Shown piece by piece: positions 8,199 through 14,915 of a DNA stretch of 64,000 nt. This stretch comes from Actinophytocola sp. (GTDB taxonomy: Bacteria > Actinomycetota > Actinomycetes > Mycobacteriales > Pseudonocardiaceae). How positions within the stretch are numbered: position 1 is the stretch's first letter; each line of letters begins with the position of its first letter. The position numbers were made by a program, and so were the translations under genes. The stretch is from the NCBI GenBank assembly GCA_009377395.1, contig WHUB01000004.1, positions 20,458 to 84,457 on the forward strand, given 5' to 3'. Below the pieces are notes generated by a model. That model was given only the letters and a program-made list of their open reading frames with translations, made no database searches and was not told the origin of the DNA.

Positions 8199-8965
8199 TA
8201 GGCGCACAGCTCGCCGCGCGCGACGGTCACCGCGCGCCCGGCGAGCGTGACGCGGTCACCGGAGAGCGTCATCCGCACCGTGCCGCCGCGCGCCGAGACC
8301 TGCCTGCCGACCAGCTCCCGCTTGCCGAGCCGATCGGCCCAGTAGGGCGCCAGGGTGCAGTGCGCGGAGCCGGTCACCGGGTCCTCGTCTATCCCAGCGC
8401 CGGGGTAGAAACAGCGGCTGATGAAGTCGATGCCCTCGATGTCGGACGGCGCGGTCACGATCACGCCGCGCGCCGGGAGCTCGGCGAGGGACGGCTTCGG
8501 CCGCACCGCCCGCAGCTGTGCCGCGTCGGCGGCGACGACCAGCAGGTCGGACACGCCCCGCTCGATGTGCTCGATGGTCACGCCGCCCAGCGCGTCGACC
8601 AGCATCGGGTCGGCGTCGACCGGCTCGCCCGGGTCGGCGGGGAAGTCCATCTCGACCCGGCCGTCGCCGGTCGTCGTGCAGGTCAGCGTGCCGCTGCGGG
8701 TGTTGAACTGGCGCGTGCCGCCGAGCACGTGCGCGGTCGCGAGCGTCGCGTGGCCGCACAGGTCGACCTCCGTGGTCGGCGTGAACCATCGCAGCGGCTG
8801 CGGCGTGGGCGCGCTGGTCTCGACGAAGGCCGTCTCGGAGTGCCTGAGCTCTGCGGCGATGGCCTGCATCCAGCTGTCGTTCGCGGGCTCGTCGAGTAGC
8901 ACGACCCCTGCGGGATTGCCGCCGAACGGCGTGTCGGTGAAGGCGTCGACGATGTACATCTGCAT
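8198..8965 (-). CDS. PhzF family isomerase/epimerase-like protein
   Basis: 255-aa protein of the PhzF (diaminopimelate-epimerase fold) family: N-terminal IVDAFTDTPFGGNPAGVVLL, the conserved Glu region RHSETAFV near 42-49, the DLCGHATLATAHVL motif and the C-terminal EDPVTGSAHCTLAPYW motif are all present. Family members include the phenazine isomerase PhzF, but most chromosomal copies have no known substrate and there are no phenazine genes here. The start could be ATG 8965 or ATG 8959; a GGAG sits 3 or 9 nt upstream respectively. Its stop codon overlaps the edge of repeat A. Confidence 0.87.
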   Translation of the reverse strand: MQMYIVDAFTDTPFGGNPAGVVLLDEPANDSWMQAIAAELRHSETAFVETSAPTPQPLRWFTPTTEVDLCGHATLATAHVLGGTRQFNTRSGTLTCTTTGDGRVEMDFPADPGEPVDADPMLVDALGGVTIEHIERGVSDLLVVAADAAQLRAVRPKPSLAELPARGVIVTAPSDIEGIDFISRCFYPGAGIDEDPVTGSAHCTLAPYWADRLGKRELVGRQVSARGGTVRMTLSGDRVTLAGRAVTVARGELCA

Positions 8966-9008
8966 GGCTCCGATCATGCCCGCCCGGCCATGGTTACGCT
9001 GTGCGGAC

Positions 9009-9614
9009 GTGGGGCTGTGTGTCGGTTTCGATCTGGACATGACGTTGATCGACCCGAGGGAGGGGATGATCGACGCCATCGACGCGCTGTCGGCCGACGC
9101 CGGCGTCGCGCTGGACAGCGCCGGGTTCGCCGCCCGGCTCGGTCCGCCACTGCCGGTCGGGTTGCGGGCGGCCGGTGCGCCGGACGACCGGATTCCCGAG
9201 CTGGTGACCCGATTCCGCACGCTCTATCCCGACGTCGTCGTGCCACGAACCGTGCCGATGCCCGGGGCGCTGGCGGCCGTCGCGTCGGTGCGTGAGGCCG
9301 GTGGCTCGGTGATCGTCGTGACCGGGAAGTACCAGCCGAACGCCGAGCTGCACCTGCGGGCGCTCGGCATCGAGGCGGACGCCGTCGCCGGGGAGCTGTT
9401 CGCCGAGACGAAGGTCACCGCGCTGGTCGAGCACGGGGCCTCGATCTACGTCGGAGATCACGTCGCCGACGTGCACGGCGCGCGGCACGCGGGCGCTGCC
9501 GCCGTCGCGGTGGCGAGCGGGCCGTGCGGCACCGACGAACTGGCCGACGCGGGCGCCGACGTGGTGCTGACCAGCTTGGACGACTTCCCGGCCTGGTTCG
9601 GAATCAACCGCTGA
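9009..9614 (+). CDS. HAD-family hydrolase (phosphoglycolate phosphatase-like)
   Basis: 201-aa haloacid-dehalogenase superfamily phosphatase. Motif I is FDLDMTLID (residues about 7-15; nucleophile Asp), motif II is in VIVVTGKYQ, the conserved Lys is in AETKV, and motif IV is YVGDHVADVHGARHAG. The small helical cap after motif I fits class C1 phosphatases. Substrate is unknown. Starts at GTG 9009 and is probably leaderless: a TACGCT -10 element ends about 8 nt upstream, and there is no Shine-Dalgarno. Divergent from phzF with a very short shared promoter. Confidence 0.85.
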   Translation: MGLCVGFDLDMTLIDPREGMIDAIDALSADAGVALDSAGFAARLGPPLPVGLRAAGAPDDRIPELVTRFRTLYPDVVVPRTVPMPGALAAVASVREAGGSVIVVTGKYQPNAELHLRALGIEADAVAGELFAETKVTALVEHGASIYVGDHVADVHGARHAGAAAVAVASGPCGTDELADAGADVVLTSLDDFPAWFGINR

Positions 9615-9724
9615 TTTTGCGTATATCGCCACGGCCGCATCGACACAGGTCGGCACGTATGGTAGCCAAATGACTACGCTCATCCGTTCGGGCGTAGGCA
9701 TTGAGACATCAGGAGGGTCACGCG

Positions 9725-10675
9725 GTGAGTCCACGAAGTGGATCGTCGTCCCGGCGTGGGCGCCGCGAACGCGGCACGGGCGCGAGAGCGCCAGCGAAGA
9801 CGAAGACGAAGACCACCACGCGCACCACCGTCGACGAGAAGGCAGCGACGGCGGAGACGGCGGAGACGGCAACAGCCGACACCGAGCAGGGCGCCGCCGA
9901 GGACGTCGTGTCCCACACTCAGGATGCTGTGTCCGACGTTCAGGACTCCGAGTCCGGCACTCAGGACTCCGAGTCCGGCGGTGAGGGCGCTGAGTCCGGC
10001 GGTGACGACAAGGCAGTCGCCGAGGCCGCGACGGACGGCGAGGCCGAACCCGAGGCCGCTCAGTTCCCGGAGGTCGACCCGGACGCGGCGGACACGGCGA
10101 AGGGCGCCGAGGACGACGCCGCCGACGCCGAGGCCACACCAGCAGCGACCGAAGAGGCCGAGCCGGCAGCGGAACAGGCGGTGGAGACAGCGGCCGAGCC
10201 GGAGCCAGAGCCCGAGGCCGACGCCGCCCCTGCCACGGCCGAGCCACAGCCCGAGCCCGCCCCGGCCGCCGCGTCGGACGCCGACGTGCCCGCCGCCCCA
10301 GCGGCGGCCGACGACCAGGACGACTTCGAGGACGACGACGCCAGCTCCTGGGTCCGGCCCTACGTCTGGACCGGCGGCCGCACCGAGACGTCACTCGACT
10401 TCGCCGTCGAAACCCTCGTCAGCGCGCGGCAACAGGTCGCGGGCGCCGACGAGACCATGCGCGACGAGCACAAGCGCGTGCTCGACCTGTGCGAGGCGCC
10501 CCGCTCGGTGTCCGAGATCGCGGCGCTGCTGTCGGTGCCGCTCGGCGTGGTCAAGACGTTGCTCGGCACCATGGTCGAGGACGACCTGGTCGTCGTGCAC
10601 CGCACCAGCGGCTCGGCGGCTGGCCCCGACCTTGCCCTGATGGAACGGGTGCTGCGGGGCCTCAAGAACCTGTAA
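9725..10675 (+). CDS. DUF742 domain protein with long acidic N-terminal region
   Basis: 316-aa protein. Residues 1-30 are Arg/Ser-rich and basic, about 35-205 are low complexity, rich in Ala, Glu, Asp and Pro, and the last 110 residues are a DUF742 domain (SSWVRPYVWTGGRTE...LCEAPRSVSEIAALLSVPLGVVKTLLGTMVEDDLVVVHRT), a winged-helix-like module found as the CvnC component of Streptomyces conservons. The usual conservon partners (sensor kinase, MglB/roadblock protein, small GTPase) are not next to it, so this is an orphan copy. GTG at 9725 has AGGAGGGT 8 nt upstream. About 100 bp inside the acidic region (9904-10003) match the short intergenic repeat family of this window. Confidence 0.85.
   Translation: MSPRSGSSSRRGRRERGTGARAPAKTKTKTTTRTTVDEKAATAETAETATADTEQGAAEDVVSHTQDAVSDVQDSESGTQDSESGGEGAESGGDDKAVAEAATDGEAEPEAAQFPEVDPDAADTAKGAEDDAADAEATPAATEEAEPAAEQAVETAAEPEPEPEADAAPATAEPQPEPAPAAASDADVPAAPAAADDQDDFEDDDASSWVRPYVWTGGRTETSLDFAVETLVSARQQVAGADETMRDEHKRVLDLCEAPRSVSEIAALLSVPLGVVKTLLGTMVEDDLVVVHRTSGSAAGPDLALMERVLRGLKNL
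9904..10003. repeat. GTGTCC-type iterons inside the DUF742 coding sequence
   Basis: The DNA reads GTCGTGTCCCACACTCAGG, then variant units with GTGTCCGACGTTCAGGAC, and ACTCAGGACTCCGAGTCCG repeated twice. The first unit is nearly the same as the intergenic unit GTCGTGTCCCACCTTCAGG at 39918. It is read in frame as a Ser/Asp/Gln-rich stretch (SHTQDAVSDVQDSESG, then TQDSESG). Confidence 0.7.
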
Positions 10676-10680
10676 CGGCG

Positions 10681-10890
10681 CTACCCGGAGCGGGCCTCCC
10701 GCAATAGCAGCACGAGTCCCGCGGCGAAACCGACCGAGGCGCACACGACCGATCCCATGGTCAACCACACCGGAATGGCGCGCTCGCCGAGCGCGTACAG
10801 GGCGAGCACGACGAGGATGCCGACGATCCCGATGACGAAGCACGCCGCCGTAAGGTGCAGCGGTCTTACGGAAAATGGTCGTGTCGGCAT
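10681..10890 (-). CDS. Small two-helix membrane protein
   Basis: 69-aa protein made up almost wholly of two predicted transmembrane helices (about residues 13-33 and 41-63: LTAACFVIGIVGILVVLALYAL and WLTMGSVVCASVGFAAGLVLLL). No catalytic motif is visible and the function is unknown. The ATG at 10890 is preferred to upstream in-frame starts because GGAAGG lies 5 nt before it. It is divergent from the cold-shock gene and convergent with the DUF742 gene (5-bp gap), the same position as the membrane protein gene Rv0870c next to cspB in M. tuberculosis; orthology is only suggested by position. Confidence 0.7.
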   Translation of the reverse strand: MPTRPFSVRPLHLTAACFVIGIVGILVVLALYALGERAIPVWLTMGSVVCASVGFAAGLVLLLREARSG

Positions 10891-10993
10891 GCGAGCCTTC
10901 CGTAGGACGATGGGGATAACGTCGGTGACGTGCGGAACGATTACCGAGAATACCGTGAGCATTGCGAAAGGAACGCGGCTAGGCTGTAACGAG

Positions 10994-11025
10994 ACGCGCG
11001 TCGGTGCAGTGACACCGAGGCGCGT
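10994..11025 (+). promoter_or_regulatory. Stem-loop at the 5' end of the cold-shock gene leader
   Basis: Arms ACGCGCGTCGGTG and CACCGAGGCGCGT pair at 12 of 13 positions around a 6-nt loop. A TAGGCT -10 element at 10980-10985 would start transcription at about 10992, which places this hairpin at the very 5' end of a roughly 90-nt leader before the cold-shock gene. It could protect the mRNA or respond to temperature, or be an operator. Based on pairing and position only. Confidence 0.45.
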
Positions 11026-11082
11026 TAGTCGTGAGGATAGGAGCTCGCGGCGGGTGAGCAGAGTGAAGGAATGGTGAGTGCG

Positions 11083-11469
11083 GTGCCGACCGGCAAGGTC
11101 AAGTGGTACGACGCGGACAAGGGCTTCGGGTTCGTTTCACAGGATGACGGCGAGGACGTCTACATCCGCAAGTCCGCATTGCCGCACGGCGTCGACGCGC
11201 TGAAGTCCGGCCAGCGGCTCGAGTTCGGCGTCGCCGATGGCAGGCGCGGGCCGCAGGCGCTCTCGGTGCGGCTGCTCGACCCGCCACCGTCGGTCGCCGA
11301 GGCGCGTCGCCGTCCGGCCGAGCAACTGCACGGCATGGTCGAGGACATGATCAAGATGCTCGAGGCGCGGGTGCAGCCGGACCTGCGCCGGGGCCGCTAC
11401 CCGGACCGCAAGCACACCAAGCGCATCGCCGAGGTGCTGCGCGCGGTCGCCCGCGACCTCGACCCGTAG
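11083..11469 (+). CDS. Cold-shock domain protein with C-terminal extension
   Basis: Nucleic-acid-binding CSD protein of 128 aa, longer than the about 67-aa classical cold-shock proteins. The CSD lies at 1-65 ([30 protein letters not shown]) with RNP1-like KGFGFV and RNP2-like DVYIRKS. The C-terminal 60 residues ([13 protein letters not shown] [48 protein letters not shown]) form a second conserved region that is also found in mycobacterial CspB (Rv0871). Start chosen at GTG 11083 because [10 protein letters not shown] matches the family N-terminus; in-frame ATG 11071 and GTG 11074 lie nearer the GAAGGA, so the N-terminus is uncertain by four residues. The stop overlaps repeat copy B. Confidence 0.9.
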   Translation: MPTGKVKWYDADKGFGFVSQDDGEDVYIRKSALPHGVDALKSGQRLEFGVADGRRGPQALSVRLLDPPPSVAEARRRPAEQLHGMVEDMIKMLEARVQPDLRRGRYPDRKHTKRIAEVLRAVARDLDP

Positions 11470-11630
11470 GCTGTGCCTCCCAACCTCGCTGATCGCGGTC
11501 TTCGCGCCCAGACCGTCGCTGGCCGCGTTGTCGTCGGGGCACATAGAACCCCGCTATGCGCCCCTCCTCCGCCTTGCCAGCAACGATCTGGATCACGAAT
11601 CCCATCGATCGGAGATTGGGAGACACAGCC
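11469..11630. repeat. Long palindromic intergenic repeat, copy B
   Basis: 162-bp relative of copy A in the same orientation. Outer arms are GGCTGTGCCTCCCAACCTC (11469-11487) and the complement of GGCTGTGTCTCCCAATCTC (11612-11630). They pair with each other but differ from the arms of copy A (GGGTGTGTCTGCC). The core, including GCTGATCGCGGTCTTCGCGC and the central CATAG...CTATG loop, is shared. It overlaps the last base of the cold-shock stop codon and ends 6 nt before the stop of the convergent MFS gene. Confidence 0.9.
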
Positions 11631-11636
11631 TGACCG

Positions 11637-13160
11637 TCACCTCCGCACGGCTCGCCGCAGCGCGTCGGGGCTCGGCAGCAGCGAACGGCCGTGCCGCGCG
11701 AGCAGGGTCTGGACCAGGCCGAGCGCGAGCAGCGCCGAGATGACGAGGAACCCGAGCCAGTAGGTCGGCGGCAGCAGCAGACCGACCGCGCCGCCACAGC
11801 ACCAGGCGAGCTGTAACACGGTTTCGGAGCGGCCGAACGCCGAGGCGCGCGACCGCTCCGGCAGGTCGTGCTGGATCACGGCGTCCAGGCTGATCTTGGC
11901 CAGTGCGCTCGCCGTCGCCCCGACGAGGCCGACGACCGCCGCCGTCGGCACGCCGGGCAGGATCGCGGCGAGCACCGTCGCGCCGAGCGTCGCGGCGACG
12001 GCGCCGGTGATCACCTGGTCCGGCCTGCCCAGGTACTTCCGGGAGCCGACGGCGTTGCCGAGGAACCCGCCGAGCCCCGCCGCGCCGCCGATGACGCCGA
12101 GCAGCAGCAACTGGACGAACGGCCCGTCGTCGTTCTGCTCGGCACCCGCCTTGACCGCGAACGCCGCGAACAGCATCAGGAACCCGGTCAGCAGCCGCAC
12201 CGAGCCGTTGCCCCACAGCGCGTGCACGACGCCCGGCCCGATGTGCCGCTTCCGCCGCCGCAGCGGCCGGGTGTGCAGCGTCGTCGGTTCCTCGCCCTCG
12301 GTGTGCTCGACCCAGCTCGGGATGCGCATCGCCTGGAACGCGCCGACGCCGCAGATCGTCGCGGCGAACAGCAGCGCGCCCGGCGAGTCGGTCAGCCAGC
12401 TGAACAGGCTCGCGACGCCGCCGCCGACACCGGCCGCCGCGAGGCCGAACACCGTCAGCCGGGCGTTGGTCTTGGACAGCGTGATGTCCGGCGGCACCAC
12501 TCGCGGCGTGATCGCGGATTTCAGCACGATGAACGACTTCGACAGCACCAGTTTGCCGAGCGCGGCCGGGTACAGCGCCCAGGTGTCGAAGTAGACCGCG
12601 ATGATCACGCACATCAGCGCCTGGCCCGCCGAGGCCACCGACATCGCCACCCGGCGCCCGTGCTGCACCCGGTCGAGCGCGGGCCCGATCAGTGGCGCGA
12701 TCAGCGCGAACGGTGCGAGCGTGACCAGTAGGTACAGCGCCACCTTGCCCTGGCTCTCCGCACTGGCCGCCGAGAAGAACAGCGTGTTGGCCAGCGCGAC
12801 GGCGAGGGCGGCGTCGCTGGCGTAGTTGAGCATGAGGGCGTAGCTGAGCGAGGTCAGTCCCGACTTCTCCGCGCCGTCCGCCCCGTGCATGCGGTGGAAG
12901 GCGTCGACCGCGCGGCCGGACAGCTCCCGGCCGCGCATCGCGGCGACCCTGGTCACGGTGAGCTTCTTCGGCACCCGCTGCCGTGTCCGGTCGTTCTCCG
13001 GCGGCGGCGGTCGCCTCGCCCGCGATCCGCCCGGCGGGCGGATGTGGCCGTCGGTGCCGTAGCGGTCGAAACCTCCCGCGCCCGGCTCGGCGGCGGCACG
13101 ACGCTGCCGGTCGCCGTAATGGGGCGAGCCGGACTTGCCTGCCGAGCCGGAACCGAACAC
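11637..13160 (-). CDS. MFS-type integral membrane transporter
   Basis: 507-aa membrane protein with a long polar, Arg/Pro-rich cytoplasmic N-terminus (about 1-95) and about a dozen hydrophobic segments after it, typical of a major facilitator superfamily member. It corresponds in position and type to Rv0876c of M. tuberculosis. Substrate is unknown. GTG start at 13160; an AAGGA lies immediately before it, too close for a usual Shine-Dalgarno, so the exact start is uncertain. The 54 bp upstream contain two AGGGTGT-(A/G)-CC units resembling the arms of repeat A. Confidence 0.82.
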   Translation of the reverse strand: MFGSGSAGKSGSPHYGDRQRRAAAEPGAGGFDRYGTDGHIRPPGGSRARRPPPPENDRTRQRVPKKLTVTRVAAMRGRELSGRAVDAFHRMHGADGAEKSGLTSLSYALMLNYASDAALAVALANTLFFSAASAESQGKVALYLLVTLAPFALIAPLIGPALDRVQHGRRVAMSVASAGQALMCVIIAVYFDTWALYPAALGKLVLSKSFIVLKSAITPRVVPPDITLSKTNARLTVFGLAAAGVGGGVASLFSWLTDSPGALLFAATICGVGAFQAMRIPSWVEHTEGEEPTTLHTRPLRRRKRHIGPGVVHALWGNGSVRLLTGFLMLFAAFAVKAGAEQNDDGPFVQLLLLGVIGGAAGLGGFLGNAVGSRKYLGRPDQVITGAVAATLGATVLAAILPGVPTAAVVGLVGATASALAKISLDAVIQHDLPERSRASAFGRSETVLQLAWCCGGAVGLLLPPTYWLGFLVISALLALGLVQTLLARHGRSLLPSPDALRRAVRR

Positions 13161-13214
13161 TCCTTAATCCTGCCCTATCCGCGCCTACCCAGGGTGTACC
13201 GCCCAGGGTGTGCC

Positions 13215-14060
13215 TCACTCCGGAACGAAGCGCACCCGGAACGTCTTGGGCCAGAGCTTGCCGGTGACGAAGAAGAACTCGCTGCCCGGGACGGCGGCGA
13301 TGCCGTTGAGCACGTCGGCGCCGTCCCGTTCGGACGGCGTGAGCAGCCCCGACGCGTCGATCGTGCCGGTGACCCTGCCGGTCGCCGGGTCGATGCGCAG
13401 GATCGTGTTGGTCTGCCACACGTTCGCGTAGACGGTGCCGCCGACGCATTCCAGCTCGTTGAGCTGGTCGACGGGCTCACCGGCGGCGCGCACCTCGACC
13501 GACCCGGTCTCGGCGAACGTGGCGGGATCGCGGAACGTCAGTGTGGCCGAGCCGTCGCTCATCACCAGTCGCTGCCTGTCGTCCTGGTAGCACAGTCCCC
13601 AGCCCTCGCCGGAGTACGAGACGCGGTTCTGCTCGGCGAGCGTGTCGGCGTCCCGCCTGATCGCGATGCCGTTCTGCCACGTCAGCTGCCAGAGCGAGTC
13701 GTCGACGACCGTGATGCCCTCGCCGAACAGCGGCGGCGGCAGGTCGGCCCTGGCCAGCACGCTGCCCGTCGTGGTGTCGATGGCCCGCACCCAGGACCGC
13801 CCGACCAGGCCAGTACCCTCATACAGGACGCCGTGTGCGATCTCATATCCCTGTGTGAAAGCGTTTGTGTCATGTGGAAGCGTCTCCAGGACCTGCGCAC
13901 GCAAGCGCTCGGGCGGTTGCGGCGCAACTATCCCGGCCTCACCATCGGTCGCAGAACCACTCCCGGGTTGCCCGCTCGCGCTGCATCCGGCGAGCACAAC
14001 CCCGGTGAGCAGCGCGCTCACGAGGATCAGGGTGCCGATCGTGAAGAGTCCGCTACGCAC
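13215..14060 (-). CDS. Glutaminyl-peptide cyclotransferase-like lipoprotein
   Basis: 281-aa exported protein. VRSGLFTIGTLILVSALLTG...LAGC is a lipoprotein signal peptide with an LAGC lipobox (Cys26). The rest is the beta-propeller plant/bacterial glutaminyl cyclase family (Q_cyclotransf): HDTNAFTQGYEIAHGVLYEGTGL, GEGITVVDDSLWQLTWQNG, GEGWGLCYQDD and LNELECVGGTVYANVWQTN motifs are present. Members form N-terminal pyroglutamate from Gln; the physiological target in actinobacteria is not known. GTG at 14060 has GGGAGG 8 nt upstream. Divergent from the DUF3027 gene. Confidence 0.87.
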   Translation of the reverse strand: MRSGLFTIGTLILVSALLTGVVLAGCSASGQPGSGSATDGEAGIVAPQPPERLRAQVLETLPHDTNAFTQGYEIAHGVLYEGTGLVGRSWVRAIDTTTGSVLARADLPPPLFGEGITVVDDSLWQLTWQNGIAIRRDADTLAEQNRVSYSGEGWGLCYQDDRQRLVMSDGSATLTFRDPATFAETGSVEVRAAGEPVDQLNELECVGGTVYANVWQTNTILRIDPATGRVTGTIDASGLLTPSERDGADVLNGIAAVPGSEFFFVTGKLWPKTFRVRFVPE

Positions 14061-14102
14061 CAGCCAAGCCTCCCTGAACAACCTGCGACTACTCTCGACA
14101 CC

Positions 14103-14915
14103 ATGAGTTCGACTCCGACCGCAGCCGACACCGAGCCGCAGCGGCCAGCGCCGGAGCTGGTCGACGCGGTCGAGCTGTCGCGCTCGGTCGCCCGGGACGA
14201 GGCGGCCGACCGCGGGTACGACCCGGGCTCGGCCGTGGCCGAGCATATCGGCGTCGCACCGGAGGGCCCGGACTGCGTCACCCATATGTTCGGCGCCAAC
14301 GTGCCTGGGTATCGGGGCTGGCGCTGGGAGGTCACGGTCGCGACTGCGGGCGACGAGTTCCCGGTGACCGTCAGCGAAGTGCTGCTGCGACCCGGCGACG
14401 ACGCCCTCGTCGCCAAGGAGTGGGTGCCGTGGGAGCGCCGCGTGCGCCCCGGCGACCTCGGCATCGGAGACATCTTCCCGACCGAGCCCGACGACGAGCG
14501 TCTCGTGCCCGCCTACCTCGAAAGCGACGACCCCGCCGTCGAGGACACCGCGATGGAGCTCGGCCTCGGCCGCAAGCGGGTGATGTCGCGGGCCGGACGT
14601 CTCGACGCCGCCGCGCGGTGGGGCTCCGGCGAGTTCGGGCCGCGCTCCGACATGGCCCGCAGCGTGCGGGAGCCCTGCGGCACCTGCGGGTTCTACCTGC
14701 CGGTCGCGGGCTCGCTCAGCGCGGCGTTCGGCGTGTGCGGCAACGAGATCGCGCCCGCCGACGGGCACGTCGTCAACGTCGAGTACGGCTGCGGAGCGCA
14801 CTCCGAGATCGTGGTCGACAAGAGCGCCCCGGTCCCCGTCGCCGACCTGATCTACGACGACTCGCTGCTGGACGTCGAATCGCACGCCGGCGCGGGCGCG
14901 CCTGGTGACGGCTGA
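14103..14915 (+). CDS. DUF3027 family protein with putative zinc-binding Cys motif
   Basis: 270-aa soluble protein, the counterpart of Rv0877. The central part has conserved Trp/Arg residues (GYRGWRWEVTVA, VAKEWVPWERRVRPGDLGIGD). Near residue 197 there is CGTCGFYLPVAG...FGVCGN...VEYGCGAHSE, whose C-x2-C, C and C/H residues could bind zinc. Function unknown. Start ATG 14103 is probably leaderless, with a TACTCT -10 element at 14090-14095. The stop overlaps the next gene by 11 bp, so DUF3027 and the large ATPase gene are coupled. Confidence 0.85.
   Translation: MSSTPTAADTEPQRPAPELVDAVELSRSVARDEAADRGYDPGSAVAEHIGVAPEGPDCVTHMFGANVPGYRGWRWEVTVATAGDEFPVTVSEVLLRPGDDALVAKEWVPWERRVRPGDLGIGDIFPTEPDDERLVPAYLESDDPAVEDTAMELGLGRKRVMSRAGRLDAAARWGSGEFGPRSDMARSVREPCGTCGFYLPVAGSLSAAFGVCGNEIAPADGHVVNVEYGCGAHSEIVVDKSAPVPVADLIYDDSLLDVESHAGAGAPGDG

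Noticed and set aside
12885..14102. Long upstream extension of the DUF3027 frame
   Set aside because: The extension runs antisense through the cyclase-like and MFS genes with shadow-frame composition; the ATG at 14103 has its own -10 element and the family N-terminus.
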